NCBI RefSeq assembly: GCF_003696265.1
Contig: NZ_RFFH01000004.1
Location: 372,001-436,000, forward strand
Source of the DNA: Nocardia stercoris
GTDB lineage: Bacteria > Actinomycetota > Actinomycetes > Mycobacteriales > Mycobacteriaceae
DNA length: 64,000 nt
Reading direction: 5' to 3'
The notes under the pieces are model-generated. The model was not told the DNA's origin and searched no databases. It was given only the letters and a program-made list of their open reading frames with translations. Of the stretch, positions 55,605-64,000 are shown one piece after another. Both the position numbers and the translations under genes were made by a program. The number at the start of each line of letters is the position of its first letter. Within the stretch, counting starts at the first letter, position 1.

Positions 55605-56519
55605 TCAGGAGATGCCCGCGGCGGTGAATGCGGACTGGACCAAGGTGCTGTACTCGGTTTCGCCGGCCGCATTCGGGTGGATGGGGCTGGTCGTGCCCGT
55701 TCCGGGGTCGACCCAGCGAACACCCGATGCCTGGCAGGCGTCGTGACCGATGCTCGGCCCGAACGCGTCGACGAACGTGGCACCGTTCGCCTGCGCTTGG
55801 GCTTGCAGCATGCTGTTGAGGTCCTTCTCGATGCCATTGACATAGGCCGTATCACCGGTGGTGAGCGGTACCTGCGGATAGCAATGTCCGCTCTGCGGCA
55901 CGACGTCGAGGTAGCCGATGACGAAAACCTTGGCCTTGGGCGACAGCTTGTGGATCTGCTTGATCGCCGCCGCGATGTTCGGGGCGTCCGAGGTGATCGC
56001 GTCGGAGAATGTCGACCCGTACATGTCCTTGCACGGCGAGCCGAGATCGATCGGCGCGGCGGCGGCGTCCGCGCTGTAGCACGCCGTGATCGCGTCGACG
56101 AAGACATTGTGGTCGTTGCCGCCGATCCCCAGGGTCACCACCGAGGTGCCGGAGCTGAGGGCGTTGAATTGTGGTGGCTGATCCAGGTATTGGGCAGTCG
56201 TCATGTTCTGCACGGTGGCGCCGCTGCAGCTGACGTCGGTCAGGGTCAGGCCCTTCGCCTGGGCGACCAGGTGCGGATAGTTGACAGCCGACTGCGAGCA
56301 ATCCCCGGGTGCGCCGGCGGCGGGCGGCTGCACGCCGAAGCCCGCGGTGTAGGAGTCGCCCAGCGCGACGTATCCGGTGCCGGTTCCGGCAGTCGCGGGG
56401 TTGGCGGCGAGGGCGAGCGCCGACGCGGTCACGGCGCAGGCTATCGCGAGAACAGCTCGACCCCAGGGTCGGCGAACCAGGCGGGAGGGGAGGGGCGAGT
56501 AGCGCATTGGTGATCCCAT
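55605..56519 (-). CDS. Secreted SGNH-fold esterase/lipase
   Basis: A 304-residue exported hydrolase. A basic N-terminus and hydrophobic core (about 20-44) form a signal peptide ending NPATA. The blocks are GDSYTAG with nucleophile Ser56, the SCSGATVQN block, GIGGND, and HPNAAG with the catalytic His and its Asp nearby (SPIHPN). Several Cys suggest disulphides, as in GDSL lipases of actinobacteria. The ATG at 56519 or 56507 is the start. Confidence 0.9.
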   Translation of the reverse strand: MGSPMRYSPLPSRLVRRPWGRAVLAIACAVTASALALAANPATAGTGTGYVALGDSYTAGFGVQPPAAGAPGDCSQSAVNYPHLVAQAKGLTLTDVSCSGATVQNMTTAQYLDQPPQFNALSSGTSVVTLGIGGNDHNVFVDAITACYSADAAAAPIDLGSPCKDMYGSTFSDAITSDAPNIAAAIKQIHKLSPKAKVFVIGYLDVVPQSGHCYPQVPLTTGDTAYVNGIEKDLNSMLQAQAQANGATFVDAFGPSIGHDACQASGVRWVDPGTGTTSPIHPNAAGETEYSTLVQSAFTAAGIS

Positions 56520-56768
56520 TCAATCGGTCCTCATCGCAGTGCACATCCAATGCCGGTTATGACCCGGAGGGGTTCGGCGTGATGTGCGTCACGAGAGGTT
56601 ACCGATGAGTAGGCGGTGCGTCGGTGCAATCCGAAGACTCGAACTGGCTCACTCGAGACCTGGTCGAGTGCCCAATGTGCAGCTGAAAGCTGGTGTGACT
56701 CATTCTGATCAGGCAGTCGAACTGGCCGAGGTGCGTCAGCGGCTCGGTCGCGGACGCACCCCGGAGTT

Positions 56769-57176
56769 TCAGGGCAGCGTGTAGTCGAACTCGATGCGGT
56801 GGGTCCCGTCGGCGTCGATGGTGATGTCTCCGCTGCCGCTGATTCCCGCCAGCGCGCCCGTGCCGCTCCCGGTCACGATCGAGAAGAAGGTATCGGTTCG
56901 GTCGGTGCCGCTCGTCGACGCCGAATGTACGAAATTGAAGGCGCCCGCCTTCCCCGCCACGGTCCCCTCGAACGATTCCATGGCAAGGTAGGTGCCGACC
57001 CCCTTCTCCTGGTCGAAGGCGCTGGTGAACACGGTGGCGGCGCGCCCGCTGATCTCGCCCTCGAACAGCTTCTCCATGAGTGCCACCCCGACCGGCAGGG
57101 CGGTGGTGACGGCCGGATCGGGAACGACCTCGGTGGGTACGAAGGATTTGACGCTGAAGGTCCCGGTTGCTCGCAT
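56769..57176 (-). CDS. DUF3224 protein
   Basis: A 135-residue beta-barrel-like protein. It starts MRATGTFSVKSF and has regular strands such as KLFEGEISGRAATVFTSAF, GTYLAMESFEGTVAG and GSGDITIDADGTHRIEFDY, the DUF3224 (allene-oxide-cyclase-like) pattern. The function is unknown. The ATG at 57176 is chosen; a longer frame to 57227 adds unconserved residues. It is divergent from the rplU promoter. Confidence 0.85.
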   Translation of the reverse strand: MRATGTFSVKSFVPTEVVPDPAVTTALPVGVALMEKLFEGEISGRAATVFTSAFDQEKGVGTYLAMESFEGTVAGKAGAFNFVHSASTSGTDRTDTFFSIVTGSGTGALAGISGSGDITIDADGTHRIEFDYTLP

Positions 57177-57237
57177 GCGGTGACCGTAGCGGGTACGCGG
57201 GTCGCCGCTCTTGTAAGAACGCGACACCTCACCCGGT

Positions 57238-57266
57238 TTGGAGGGGGTTCCGCTGTCCTGTAGTCT
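57238..57266 (+). promoter_or_regulatory. Promoter of the rplU-rpmA operon
   Basis: TTGGAG (57238-57243), a 17-base spacer and TAGTCT (57261-57266) give a good vegetative promoter. Transcription near 57273 leaves a leader of about 190 bases before rplU, which contains repeated GCCCAGG motifs (two copies about 15 bases apart) and could fold into an autoregulatory structure. Confidence 0.65.
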
Positions 57267-57462
57267 TGGTCAGTCGCTGCCCCATGCGACGGCACTCTGT
57301 TGTGACTAGTGCTGTAAGGCGGGCCCAGGTTCGGTTGAGAGCCCAGGCCCGGGGCGGCAGTGAATACCCAAAGACCAGTCTGCGGCGATCACCGGTGCGA
57401 ACCGGGTGTCTGCCGTGAGAGCAGAGTGCCTAGCACTGAGTAGAGAGAAGGGCAGCCGACCG

Positions 57463-57774
57463 ATGGCAACGTACGCGATCGTCAAGACCGGCGGAAAGCA
57501 GTACAAGGTCGCGGTCGGTGACCTGGTGAAGGTCGAGAAGCTCGAGGGTGAGCCGGGCACTGCGGTGTCCCTGGCGCCGGTCATGATCGTCGACGGTGCG
57601 AACCTCACCACCGACGCCGACAAGCTGGCGAAGATTTCGGTGTCCGCCGAGGTGGTCGAGCAGACCAAGGGCCCGAAGATCCGCATCCACAAGTTCAAGA
57701 ACAAGACCGGCTACCACAAGCGCCAGGGCCACCGTCAGAAGCTGACGGTCCTGAAGGTCACCGGCATCAAGTAA
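57463..57774 (+). CDS. rplU: 50S ribosomal protein L21
   Basis: A structural protein of the large subunit that binds 23S rRNA, 103 residues. [16 protein letters not shown] at the N-terminus and [18 protein letters not shown] at the C-terminus are diagnostic. The ATG at 57463 follows the purine-rich GAGAGAAGGG. It is the first gene of the rplU-rpmA unit, 43 bases before rpmA. Confidence 0.98.
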   Translation: MATYAIVKTGGKQYKVAVGDLVKVEKLEGEPGTAVSLAPVMIVDGANLTTDADKLAKISVSAEVVEQTKGPKIRIHKFKNKTGYHKRQGHRQKLTVLKVTGIK

Positions 57775-57817
57775 GCGGCCCGGGGGCTCTCCCCCGACGT
57801 ACGAGGAGTTCAACGAT

Positions 57818-58084
57818 ATGGCACATAAGAAGGGTGCATCCAGCTCCCGCAACGGCCGCGATTCCAACGCTCAGCGGCTCGGTGTGAAGCGCTTCGGCGG
57901 CCAGACCGTCAAGGCCGGCGAGATCCTGGTCCGTCAGCGTGGCACGCACTTCCACCCCGGCGTCAACGTCGGCCGTGGCGGCGACGACACGCTGTTCGCC
58001 CTGGCGGCGGGTTCGGTCGAGTTCGGCAGCAAGCGCGGCCGCAAGACCGTCAACATCGTGGTTGCGGAGACCGTCGACGCCTGA
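57818..58084 (+). CDS. rpmA: 50S ribosomal protein L27
   Basis: The L27 protein near the peptidyl transferase centre, 88 residues. [20 protein letters not shown] is the full-length actinobacterial N-terminus; no cleavable leader as in Firmicutes is present. Conserved QRGTHFHPG follows. The ATG at 57818 has GAGGAG upstream. Confidence 0.98.
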   Translation: MAHKKGASSSRNGRDSNAQRLGVKRFGGQTVKAGEILVRQRGTHFHPGVNVGRGGDDTLFALAAGSVEFGSKRGRKTVNIVVAETVDA

Positions 58085-58118
58085 TCGGCGCCACCGGACT
58101 TAATCCGTAGTTTCGAAG

Positions 58119-58151
58119 CGGGTCAGGGTTGGACAACCCCTGGCCCGTTTT
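58119..58151 (+). terminator. Intrinsic terminator after rpmA
   Basis: CGGGTCAGGGTT (58119-58130) and AACCCCTGGCCCG (58135-58147) form a stem with one wobble and one bulge, closed by GGAC and followed by TTTT. It has the classical form, rare in this window, and could partly separate rpmA from obg. Confidence 0.6.
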
Positions 58152-58204
58152 CGTGTTCCGGCCCGTCTCCCGGCCCGGCTCAGCTGAAGGAGGATGATCA
58201 CCTT

Positions 58205-59650
58205 ATGTCCAAATTCATCGACCGTGTCGTGCTGCATGTCCGCGCGGGCAAAGGTGGGCACGGATGTTCGTCGGTGCACCGGGAGAAGTTCAAGCCGCTC
58301 GGCGGACCGGACGGCGGCAACGGCGGCAACGGCGGTGACGTCGTGCTCGAGGTCGACCCGAATGTGCACACGCTGCTGGACTTTCACTTCCACCCGCACG
58401 CCAAGGCCGGCAACGGCAAGCCCGGCGAGGGCGGCAACCGCAGCGGCAAGCAGGGCGACGGACTGGTCCTGAAGGTGCCGGACGGCACGGTCGTGCTGGA
58501 TGCCGACGGTGAGATGCTGGCCGACCTGGTCGGAGTGGGCAGCCGGTTCGTGGCGGCCCAGGGCGGCCGCGGCGGGCTCGGTAACGCGGCGCTGGTGTCG
58601 CGGGCGCGCAAGGCGCCCGGTTTCGCGCTGCTCGGCGAGGACGGCCAGGAACGCGACCTGGTCCTGGAGTTGAAGTCGGTGGCCGATGTCGGCCTGGTCG
58701 GCTTCCCCTCGGCCGGTAAGTCGTCGCTGGTGTCGGTGCTGTCGGCGGCGAAGCCGAAGATCGCCGACTACCCGTTCACCACCCTGGTGCCGAACCTCGG
58801 TGTCGTCGCTTCCGGCGAAACGACTTTCACGATCGCCGACGTGCCCGGCCTGATCCCGGGCGCCAGCGAGGGCCGCGGTCTGGGCCTGGACTTCCTGCGG
58901 CACCTGGAGCGCTGCGCGGTGCTCGCGCACGTAGTCGACTGCGCCACACTGGAACCCGGCCGCGACCCGGTGTCGGATGTGGACGCGCTCGAGGCCGAGC
59001 TGGCGGCCTACCAGCCCGCCCTCAAGGACGCCGGACTCGGTGACCTGGCCGACCGCCCCCGGGTGGTGGTGCTCAACAAGGCCGACGTCCCCGACGCCGA
59101 CGAGCTGGCCGATCTGGTGACGCCCGAGTTCGAGGCGCGCGGCTGGCCGGTGTTCAAGATCTCCGCAGTCACGCGGGAAGGCTTGCGCCCGTTGACGTTC
59201 GCGCTCGCCGACCTGGTGCGTAAGTACCGCGAGGAGCACCCGAAGGCGGAGCCCGCCCGGCAGGTGCTGCGCCCGGTCGTCAAGGGCGACAGCGGTTTCA
59301 AGGTGCTGCCGGACCCGGAGGAGCCGGGTGGCTTCATCGTGATCGGCGAGCGGCCCGAGCGCTGGGTCCGCCAGACCCAGTTCGACAACGAGGAAGCCAT
59401 CGGTTACCTCGCGGACCGGTTGGCCCGCTTGGGAATCGAGGAGGAGCTGGCGAAACTCGGTGCGGAGCCCGGTGCCTCGGTGACCATCGGCGACTACTGC
59501 TTCGACTGGGAGCCGCAGATCGCGGCCGGCGTCGAGACCACGCTGACCAGTCGCGGCATCGATCCCCGTCTGTCGCAGAACGATAGGATCGGTGCTGCCG
59601 AACGCAAGCACGCCTCGCGCGTGCGGCGTGGTCTGGTCGAGGACGAGTAG
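58205..59650 (+). CDS. obg: GTPase Obg (CgtA)
   Basis: An essential ribosome-assembly and stress GTPase. It has 481 residues: the glycine-rich Obg domain (1-158, with [14 protein letters not shown]), the G domain from 160 with the G1 loop GFPSAGKSS (166-174), DVPGLIPGA and NKADVPD, and the C-terminal OCT domain. The ATG at 58205 follows AAGGAGG about 10 bases upstream. The order rplU-rpmA-obg-proB is conserved. Confidence 0.97.
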   Translation: MSKFIDRVVLHVRAGKGGHGCSSVHREKFKPLGGPDGGNGGNGGDVVLEVDPNVHTLLDFHFHPHAKAGNGKPGEGGNRSGKQGDGLVLKVPDGTVVLDADGEMLADLVGVGSRFVAAQGGRGGLGNAALVSRARKAPGFALLGEDGQERDLVLELKSVADVGLVGFPSAGKSSLVSVLSAAKPKIADYPFTTLVPNLGVVASGETTFTIADVPGLIPGASEGRGLGLDFLRHLERCAVLAHVVDCATLEPGRDPVSDVDALEAELAAYQPALKDAGLGDLADRPRVVVLNKADVPDADELADLVTPEFEARGWPVFKISAVTREGLRPLTFALADLVRKYREEHPKAEPARQVLRPVVKGDSGFKVLPDPEEPGGFIVIGERPERWVRQTQFDNEEAIGYLADRLARLGIEEELAKLGAEPGASVTIGDYCFDWEPQIAAGVETTLTSRGIDPRLSQNDRIGAAERKHASRVRRGLVEDE

Positions 59651-59699
59651 TCGAGTTCCGGCCGCGAGGCCGCGATCGTTTTCATGGAGTGAAGGCGGC

Positions 59700-60827
59700 A
59701 TGACGCAGGGTGATGCGGTAGGGGAGCTGAGCGTGGCGCGGGCTGCCGTCCGATCGGCGCGCCGTGTGGTGGTCAAGATCGGCTCGTCGGCGCTGACCAG
59801 CATGGAGGGCGGGATCCAGGGCGAGCGCCTGGACGCGCTCGCCGACGCCGTCGAGGCGCGCATGCGGGCCGGCTCGGATCTGGTGGTGGTGTCCTCCGGC
59901 GCGATCGGTGCCGGTCTGGCACCGCTCGGATTGTCGCGCCGGCCAAAGGATCTGGCGACCAAGCAGGCGGCTGCCAGTGTCGGTCAGCTGGCGCTGGCCC
60001 ACGCCTGGGGCACCTCGTTCGCCCGTTACGGCCGCGTCGTCGGCCAGGTGTTGTTGTCGGCCGGGGACTTCGGCCGCCGTGAGCATCACCGCAACGCGCA
60101 ACGGACCCTGGACCGGCTGCGCTCTTTGCACGCGGTCGCGGTGGTGAACGAGAACGATACCGTCGCCACCGAGGAGATCAGGTTCGGCGACAACGACCGC
60201 CTGGCCGCACTGGTCGCCCACCTGGTCGGAGCGGACGCCCTCGTCCTGCTCTCCGATGTCGACGGCCTCTACGACGGTGACCCGCGCAAGGGCGCCGCGA
60301 AGTTCATTCCCGAAGTGCGGAGCAGCGCCGACCTGGACGGTGTGATCGCCGGCAGCGGCGGCGCCCTCGGTACCGGCGGCATGGCCTCCAAACTGTCGGC
60401 GGCCCGCCTGGCCGCCGACGGCGGAGTCCCGGTCCTGCTCGCCGCCGCCGACGACGCGGCCGCCGCTCTGACCGACGCCGGCGTGGGCACCGCCTTCGCC
60501 GCCGCCCCGGAACGCCTGTCGGCCCGCAAGTTCTGGGTCCGCTACGCCGCCGACAGCCGCGGTTCGGTGGTGCTGGACGAGGGTGCGGTACGCGCCGTCG
60601 CCCACCGCCGCCGTTCGCTGCTGGCCGCCGGAATCACCCGGGTGACCGGCACCTTCTTCGGCGGCGACGTCGTCGACCTGTGTGCGCCGGACGGGCGATT
60701 GGTGGCGCGTGGGGTCGTCGAATACGACAGTGTGGAACTGGAATCCATGATCGGGAAGTCGACGGTGCATCTGCCGGACGGGATGCAGCGGCCGGTGGTG
60801 CACGCGGACGACCTGGTGAAGGTCTGA
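59700..60827 (+). CDS. proB: Glutamate 5-kinase
   Basis: First enzyme of proline synthesis, phosphorylating glutamate. It has 375 residues: the amino acid kinase domain ([71 protein letters not shown]) and a C-terminal PUA domain (about 285-370). The ATG at 59700 has GGAGTGAAGG before it. It follows obg by 49 bases. Confidence 0.97.
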   Translation: MTQGDAVGELSVARAAVRSARRVVVKIGSSALTSMEGGIQGERLDALADAVEARMRAGSDLVVVSSGAIGAGLAPLGLSRRPKDLATKQAAASVGQLALAHAWGTSFARYGRVVGQVLLSAGDFGRREHHRNAQRTLDRLRSLHAVAVVNENDTVATEEIRFGDNDRLAALVAHLVGADALVLLSDVDGLYDGDPRKGAAKFIPEVRSSADLDGVIAGSGGALGTGGMASKLSAARLAADGGVPVLLAAADDAAAALTDAGVGTAFAAAPERLSARKFWVRYAADSRGSVVLDEGAVRAVAHRRRSLLAAGITRVTGTFFGGDVVDLCAPDGRLVARGVVEYDSVELESMIGKSTVHLPDGMQRPVVHADDLVKV

Positions 60828-60882
60828 GAATCGCCACCCCGCAGGGTATTTCGTATCGCTGCGACGCTGTCGTCCCGGTGGC

Positions 60883-62283
60883 CTAACAGCCCGGCAGCGC
60901 GCTGCCCTGGTCGGTGCCGTAGCGGTGACCGTGCCCGGGCGGAGCGTTCAGCGCGCCCAGCAGATCCGTGGTGGTCTGCAGGAAGCTGAGCACCGGAAGC
61001 CAGTGCGGCGCCGGCGCGTCCGGGCGGGTGCCGGCGAGATTCGGTGCGTGCCACAGCAATGACGGCGACCACCACACGACGGGGTCGGAGACGTTGGCCA
61101 GCACCGCCGCCCGGCCGTGACGGACCCGGCCGGCGGGCGGGCCCGCCCACAGCGCGCCACAGACTCGACGATCCTGATCGCTGTCGCCGGCGAAGATCGC
61201 ACTACCGCCGAGCGCGCCCAGGCTCTGGCCGTACACGTAGAGTTTCGGCGGATCGGGCAGCGTGGATATCCGCTGTTCGACGGCCCGGAACAGCGCACGG
61301 GCCGCTTCCTCGGCGGCACCGCGGCCGAACAGGAAGGTGACCCAGCTCGGGGCATCCGAGTACTGCACGCCGACCAGTGCCACATCGCCGCCGAAGCGAT
61401 CGTCGATGCCGGCGGCGGCGTCGCCGTCGATCCAGCCCGAGCCGGTCGGGATCGTCACCACCAGATTGTGCCGCGCCAAGCCACCGGTCCGCTCCAGCTC
61501 CCGAATCGCCAGTGCCACCCGGGAATTCGGATCCGGTGCGGATTCCAGACCCACGTAGACTCGCACGCTCGACGCCGGGGTGCCGGCGACGAAGCGGCGC
61601 CCGTGCGCACCCAGCGACGGCCAGCTCGCCATCGATACCGGGCTGCCCGAGCGGGTCGGCGAATCAGGCTGCACCAGAACCGGATCCACGTACGAGTCGG
61701 CGGTCGCGTACGCCGCCTGGCGCCAGTGGACCACCGCCGGTGCGATCACCAGCTGGGCGGCGACGGTCGACACCACCGCGGCAGCCACGGTGCGTACCCG
61801 CCCCAATCGCCGGACTGCCCAACGTATCCCGCGGGCGCAGGCCACCGCCACGGCGACGAGTGACACCGTCCAGGCTACCCACTGCATCCAGTACCAGGGT
61901 TCGACTCCGCTGACACCCATTGCCGTGCGCAGAGTGTTCTGCCAGTGCTGGGCACCGGCCATCGCGGCCCCGACGGTGAGGATCGCGACGACTACGGCCG
62001 ACTCCCGCGTGTACGGCAGGCGGATCACTCCGAATCTGGTCCACCGCAACACCATTCGGATGAGCGCGGCTACGGCCAGCCCGATCGATACTACGACCGC
62101 GGTAAGGATCGCCTGCGCCGACGGGGTGCGCGGCAGCAAACCGGGGGACAGCGAGATCGCGGTCCCGCCCGCCACTGCCACGCTCGTCCCTACGCGTGGC
62201 ACGTCGAACCGCTTCCACCGCAACAGCCTTCGAGATCGAGCGCCGAGTCCGGCTGATGCTGTGATCCGATCGGTCCCGGTCAC
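60883..62283 (-). CDS. Membrane-anchored alpha/beta-hydrolase family protein (PF10081-type)
   Basis: A 466-residue protein with about four N-terminal membrane segments (roughly 33-50, 58-78, 95-112, 136-152), another at 165-185, and a C-terminal hydrolase domain with nucleophile Ser354 in GQSLG. Asp and His candidates lie further on (GHGHRYG at the end). The family is found in actinobacteria and is uncharacterised. Its GTG start overlaps the upstream stop (GTGA, 62280-62283), so it forms an operon with the phospholipase A2-like gene, which points to lipid work at the membrane. Confidence 0.84.
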   Translation of the reverse strand: MTGTDRITASAGLGARSRRLLRWKRFDVPRVGTSVAVAGGTAISLSPGLLPRTPSAQAILTAVVVSIGLAVAALIRMVLRWTRFGVIRLPYTRESAVVVAILTVGAAMAGAQHWQNTLRTAMGVSGVEPWYWMQWVAWTVSLVAVAVACARGIRWAVRRLGRVRTVAAAVVSTVAAQLVIAPAVVHWRQAAYATADSYVDPVLVQPDSPTRSGSPVSMASWPSLGAHGRRFVAGTPASSVRVYVGLESAPDPNSRVALAIRELERTGGLARHNLVVTIPTGSGWIDGDAAAGIDDRFGGDVALVGVQYSDAPSWVTFLFGRGAAEEAARALFRAVEQRISTLPDPPKLYVYGQSLGALGGSAIFAGDSDQDRRVCGALWAGPPAGRVRHGRAAVLANVSDPVVWWSPSLLWHAPNLAGTRPDAPAPHWLPVLSFLQTTTDLLGALNAPPGHGHRYGTDQGSALPGC

Positions 62284-63287
62284 AGCGTCACTACCGAGTC
62301 GCCGAAGCCACCGTGGTGGCCGTGCGTTGGGTCGCCGTGCGTTGGGTCGCCGGCGCGTTGGTGGCCGTGCGATGTGGCGCCGCCGCGTTGGTGGCCGTGC
62401 GATGTGGCGCCGCCACGCTGGTGGCCGTGTGATGTGACGCCGACGCGCTGGTGGCCGTGCAATGTGACGCCGCCGCGCTGGTCGTGGTGTGTTGCGCCGC
62501 TGCCGCGCTGGTCACTGTTCGATGTGACGCCGCCGCCCCGGCCTCCGCTCGGTGCGATCCAGGCACGACGGGCGCGGCGGCGCCGGACGAGAACCGTTGT
62601 GGCCATGCCCAGTCCGGCGACCACGCCGCCACCCGCGAGCAGCATGGCGGCGGGTGAGGGGAGACCGTCGACGGATTGGAAGAAGGGCTCGTACCCCGGG
62701 TTCCCGTAGCCCTGACGGGCGGAGTTCAGGTCCACGGCGGTGGCCGCCGCACCCGCCATCACCTGGCAGCGCGCGCGAGAGAGCAGGCCGGCTCGGGCTT
62801 CGCAGGCGGCGTGCATGCGCCGCGCCAAGGCGGCGTCGGCGGCCTGCCGGGCCCAAGGACCGAGGGGCTGCCCGTGCGCGGTCGCGTACCGCAACAGGTC
62901 GTAGCCGAGATCGTGTGCGTCGCAAGCGAGATCGAACTCGCGGGGCAGCGGGAAGGGGGAGGAGCAGCCGCCGTCGGGGTCGACCAGAATCCCCTGCTCG
63001 AGCATCGGCCGATACCCGAACTCCCGCACGAAGTCCTCGGGAACGACACTCGGATCCGGTTGGGCGGAAATCGATTCCAGGATCGCGGCGCGCGCGGCCG
63101 CATTCTCGGCCGTGGGTGGTCCGCTGGTCGCGGCGTCCACGCCGGGAGCGAAGACCAGCCCCGCCGCGCAGGTCACGGTCAGGGCGGCGACAGTCGCACC
63201 GAACCGCCCGACCCGGCGCCCGGGTGACCGGCCGGCGCGTCGATAGGTGTCGATGTGTGCGGTGTCCGCGGTGGCTTGCGCTCTCAT
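62280..63287 (-). CDS. Phospholipase A2-like protein with membrane anchor and His/Gly repeat tail
   Basis: A 335-residue protein. A signal-like hydrophobic segment spans 30-52. The prokaryotic phospholipase A2 core has the catalytic pair in ACDAHDLGYDLLRY (H125-D126) and paired Cys (C108, C122, C162, C174). A membrane segment at 213-234 is followed by RRRRARRAW and a tail of 10-residue repeats (about 256-320, HGHQRGGATS). The anchor plus basic stop-transfer puts the repeats in the cytoplasm if the N-terminus is cleaved. The ATG at 63287 lacks a clear ribosome site. Confidence 0.8.
   Translation of the reverse strand: MRAQATADTAHIDTYRRAGRSPGRRVGRFGATVAALTVTCAAGLVFAPGVDAATSGPPTAENAAARAAILESISAQPDPSVVPEDFVREFGYRPMLEQGILVDPDGGCSSPFPLPREFDLACDAHDLGYDLLRYATAHGQPLGPWARQAADAALARRMHAACEARAGLLSRARCQVMAGAAATAVDLNSARQGYGNPGYEPFFQSVDGLPSPAAMLLAGGGVVAGLGMATTVLVRRRRARRAWIAPSGGRGGGVTSNSDQRGSGATHHDQRGGVTLHGHQRVGVTSHGHQRGGATSHGHQRGGATSHGHQRAGDPTHGDPTHGHHGGFGDSVVTL
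62328..62522 (-). repeat. 30-bp tandem repeats (minisatellite) inside the phospholipase A2-like gene
   Basis: About six copies of a 30-base unit encode T-S-H-G-H-Q-R-G-G-A. The central copies are nearly identical and the outer ones decayed (HHDQR, SNSDQR, DPTHG). The length is in frame, so copy number can vary without a frameshift. Confidence 0.85.
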
Positions 63288-63454
63288 GGTCGTGACGCTA
63301 GGAATCCGGCCTCGACCGGGACGTCGGCCTACAGGAGGGTTCCGCCGTGGGCGGGACGGGGGAGGAGCGTGCGGAGGCCGTACCCGGGTAGGGGGTGCAA
63401 GATCACTCCGGGGTACGAGTCGCCGGGCGGGGCGCAGACTCTACCGTCGAGGGC

Positions 63455-64000
63455 ATGGTCGGACAGATGACTGGTCAGCGACGTACGGCGCGTTCGCGGC
63501 AGATAGTGGACGGATTCACGGTCCTGCTGGCGCTGATCCTCCTCGCGGTGGCGTGGCCCACGCTGCACCTCACACACAAGGTGCCGCCGGCGGCAGCGCC
63601 GTTCATCGCCGGATTCGCGGCCTTCCCGATCCTGCTGGTGCGGGTGAATCCGCAGCTGGGTTGGGCGGTTTCGGCCGGATCGGCGCTGCTGATCGCGCTC
63701 GCGGTGCCGAACCAGCCGGGGAACACGTTGCCGTTCCAGGTGGTGCACATCGTGGCTCTGTTCGCGCTGGTGCTCGCGGTCACCGTGTTCGCGCCCGTGC
63801 GGACGGTGGCCGTGGTCTGGGTGACCACCGCGCTGCTGATGGCCACCACCATGGCCAGGACCGGGGACAGTTTCGCCGAATCGGGCTTCGGCTGGCCGCT
63901 GGCCGTCACCGGTCTGGTGGCGTTCGGTCTGCTCGTCCGGTGGGTCGCGCTGTCGCGGCGGGCGCTGCAACGGTCCGAGGAGGAAACCGAGCTGGAACGG
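63455..64000 (+). CDS. Sensor histidine kinase, N-terminal part (cut by window end)
   Basis: The frame is open from ATG 63455 (or 63467) to the window end, giving 182 residues without a stop. It contains about five hydrophobic segments and then a charged helix RRALQRSEEETELER, the usual junction to a HisKA_3-type kinase core in actinobacterial NarL-system kinases. No kinase motif is reached inside the window, so the call rests on the membrane domain and junction helix. It is divergent from the phospholipase A2-like gene. Confidence 0.65.
   Translation, partial: MVGQMTGQRRTARSRQIVDGFTVLLALILLAVAWPTLHLTHKVPPAAAPFIAGFAAFPILLVRVNPQLGWAVSAGSALLIALAVPNQPGNTLPFQVVHIVALFALVLAVTVFAPVRTVAVVWVTTALLMATTMARTGDSFAESGFGWPLAVTGLVAFGLLVRWVALSRRALQRSEEETELER

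Noticed and set aside
52403..56107. 1,234-residue minus-strand frame over rne
   Set aside because: Its low-complexity composition mirrors the GC-skewed rne codons, and it crosses the terminator and the SGNH gene without motifs.
62328..62522. CRISPR-like array of 30-base direct repeats
   Set aside because: The repeats are contiguous without unique spacers and lie in frame inside a coding region, so they form a minisatellite.

Overview
The window is chromosomal DNA of a high-GC actinobacterium of the order Mycobacteriales, most likely Nocardia or a close relative. The evidence is gene order. NAD-glutamate dehydrogenase, thioesterase, HNH nuclease, glbO, aglA, the DUF5130 gene, pepN, the mycothiol-dependent CPWC reductase, rpiB, nei, tRNA-Gly/tRNA-Pro, tig, clpP1, clpP2, clpX, valS, folC, the DUF4233 gene, ndk, rne, rplU, rpmA, obg and proB follow the order known from the Mycobacterium tuberculosis Rv2476c-Rv2439c segment. 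The species is an inference; no rRNA or other species marker is present.

Layout. 1-8.9 kb holds the tail of a large NAD-dependent glutamate dehydrogenase, a hotdog thioesterase, two unassigned proteins, an HNH nuclease, truncated haemoglobin O, a GH13 alpha-glucosidase and a DUF5130 pair. 9.0-10.9 kb is an accessory Clp module: an XRE regulator ending in Ala-Ala, convergent with two overlapping clpP paralogues. One paralogue has lost its catalytic serine. 10.9-23.4 kb holds pepN, purC, an ECF42-type sigma factor with a DGPF/YCII protein, an FAD reductase, the CPWC reductase with a SigH/SigR-like promoter, an M48 protease, rpiB-nei, a diguanylate cyclase and two tRNA genes. 23.6-29.4 kb looks like a lineage-specific insert: a secreted protein, a flavoprotein dehydrogenase, a Nudix hydrolase, an orphan histidine kinase, a PrpE-like phosphatase and an FKBP lipoprotein. 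29.6-34.1 kb is the protein-quality-control core: tig, clpP1-clpP2 and clpX. 34.1-46.6 kb is mixed: a DinB-like/MarR pair, a membrane protein, GNAT, an FdhF-type molybdoenzyme and a VOC protein, then glpD, a TetR regulator, an alkyl-DHAP-synthase-like flavoprotein and a diacylglycerol kinase. That last block matches the mycobacterial Rv2249c-Rv2252 cluster. 46.9-60.8 kb is the valS-folC-ndk-rne-rplU-rpmA-obg-proB housekeeping block. 60.9-64 kb holds a membrane alpha/beta-hydrolase, a phospholipase A2-like protein with a repeat tail, and the start of a sensor kinase.

How it works together. The strongest biological theme is proteolysis. The window carries two ClpP pairs: the essential ClpP1P2 (with ClpX and trigger factor) and a second, probably conditional pair made of one active and one serine-less subunit. 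The regulator beside the second pair has a C-terminal Ala-Ala like that of Streptomyces PopR. A nearly identical dyad, 12 of 15 bases, lies 42 bases upstream of the regulator start and 41 bases upstream of the second clpP operon start. This suggests a backup circuit in which loss of ClpP1P2 activity stabilises the regulator and switches on the alternative ClpP. Further control signals are visible: a ClgR-like site before clpP1, an ECF42-like promoter before the DGPF gene, a SigH/SigR-like promoter before the CPWC reductase, a TetR operator before the flavoprotein-lipid kinase operon, and a leaderless 32-codon ORF in the long rne leader.
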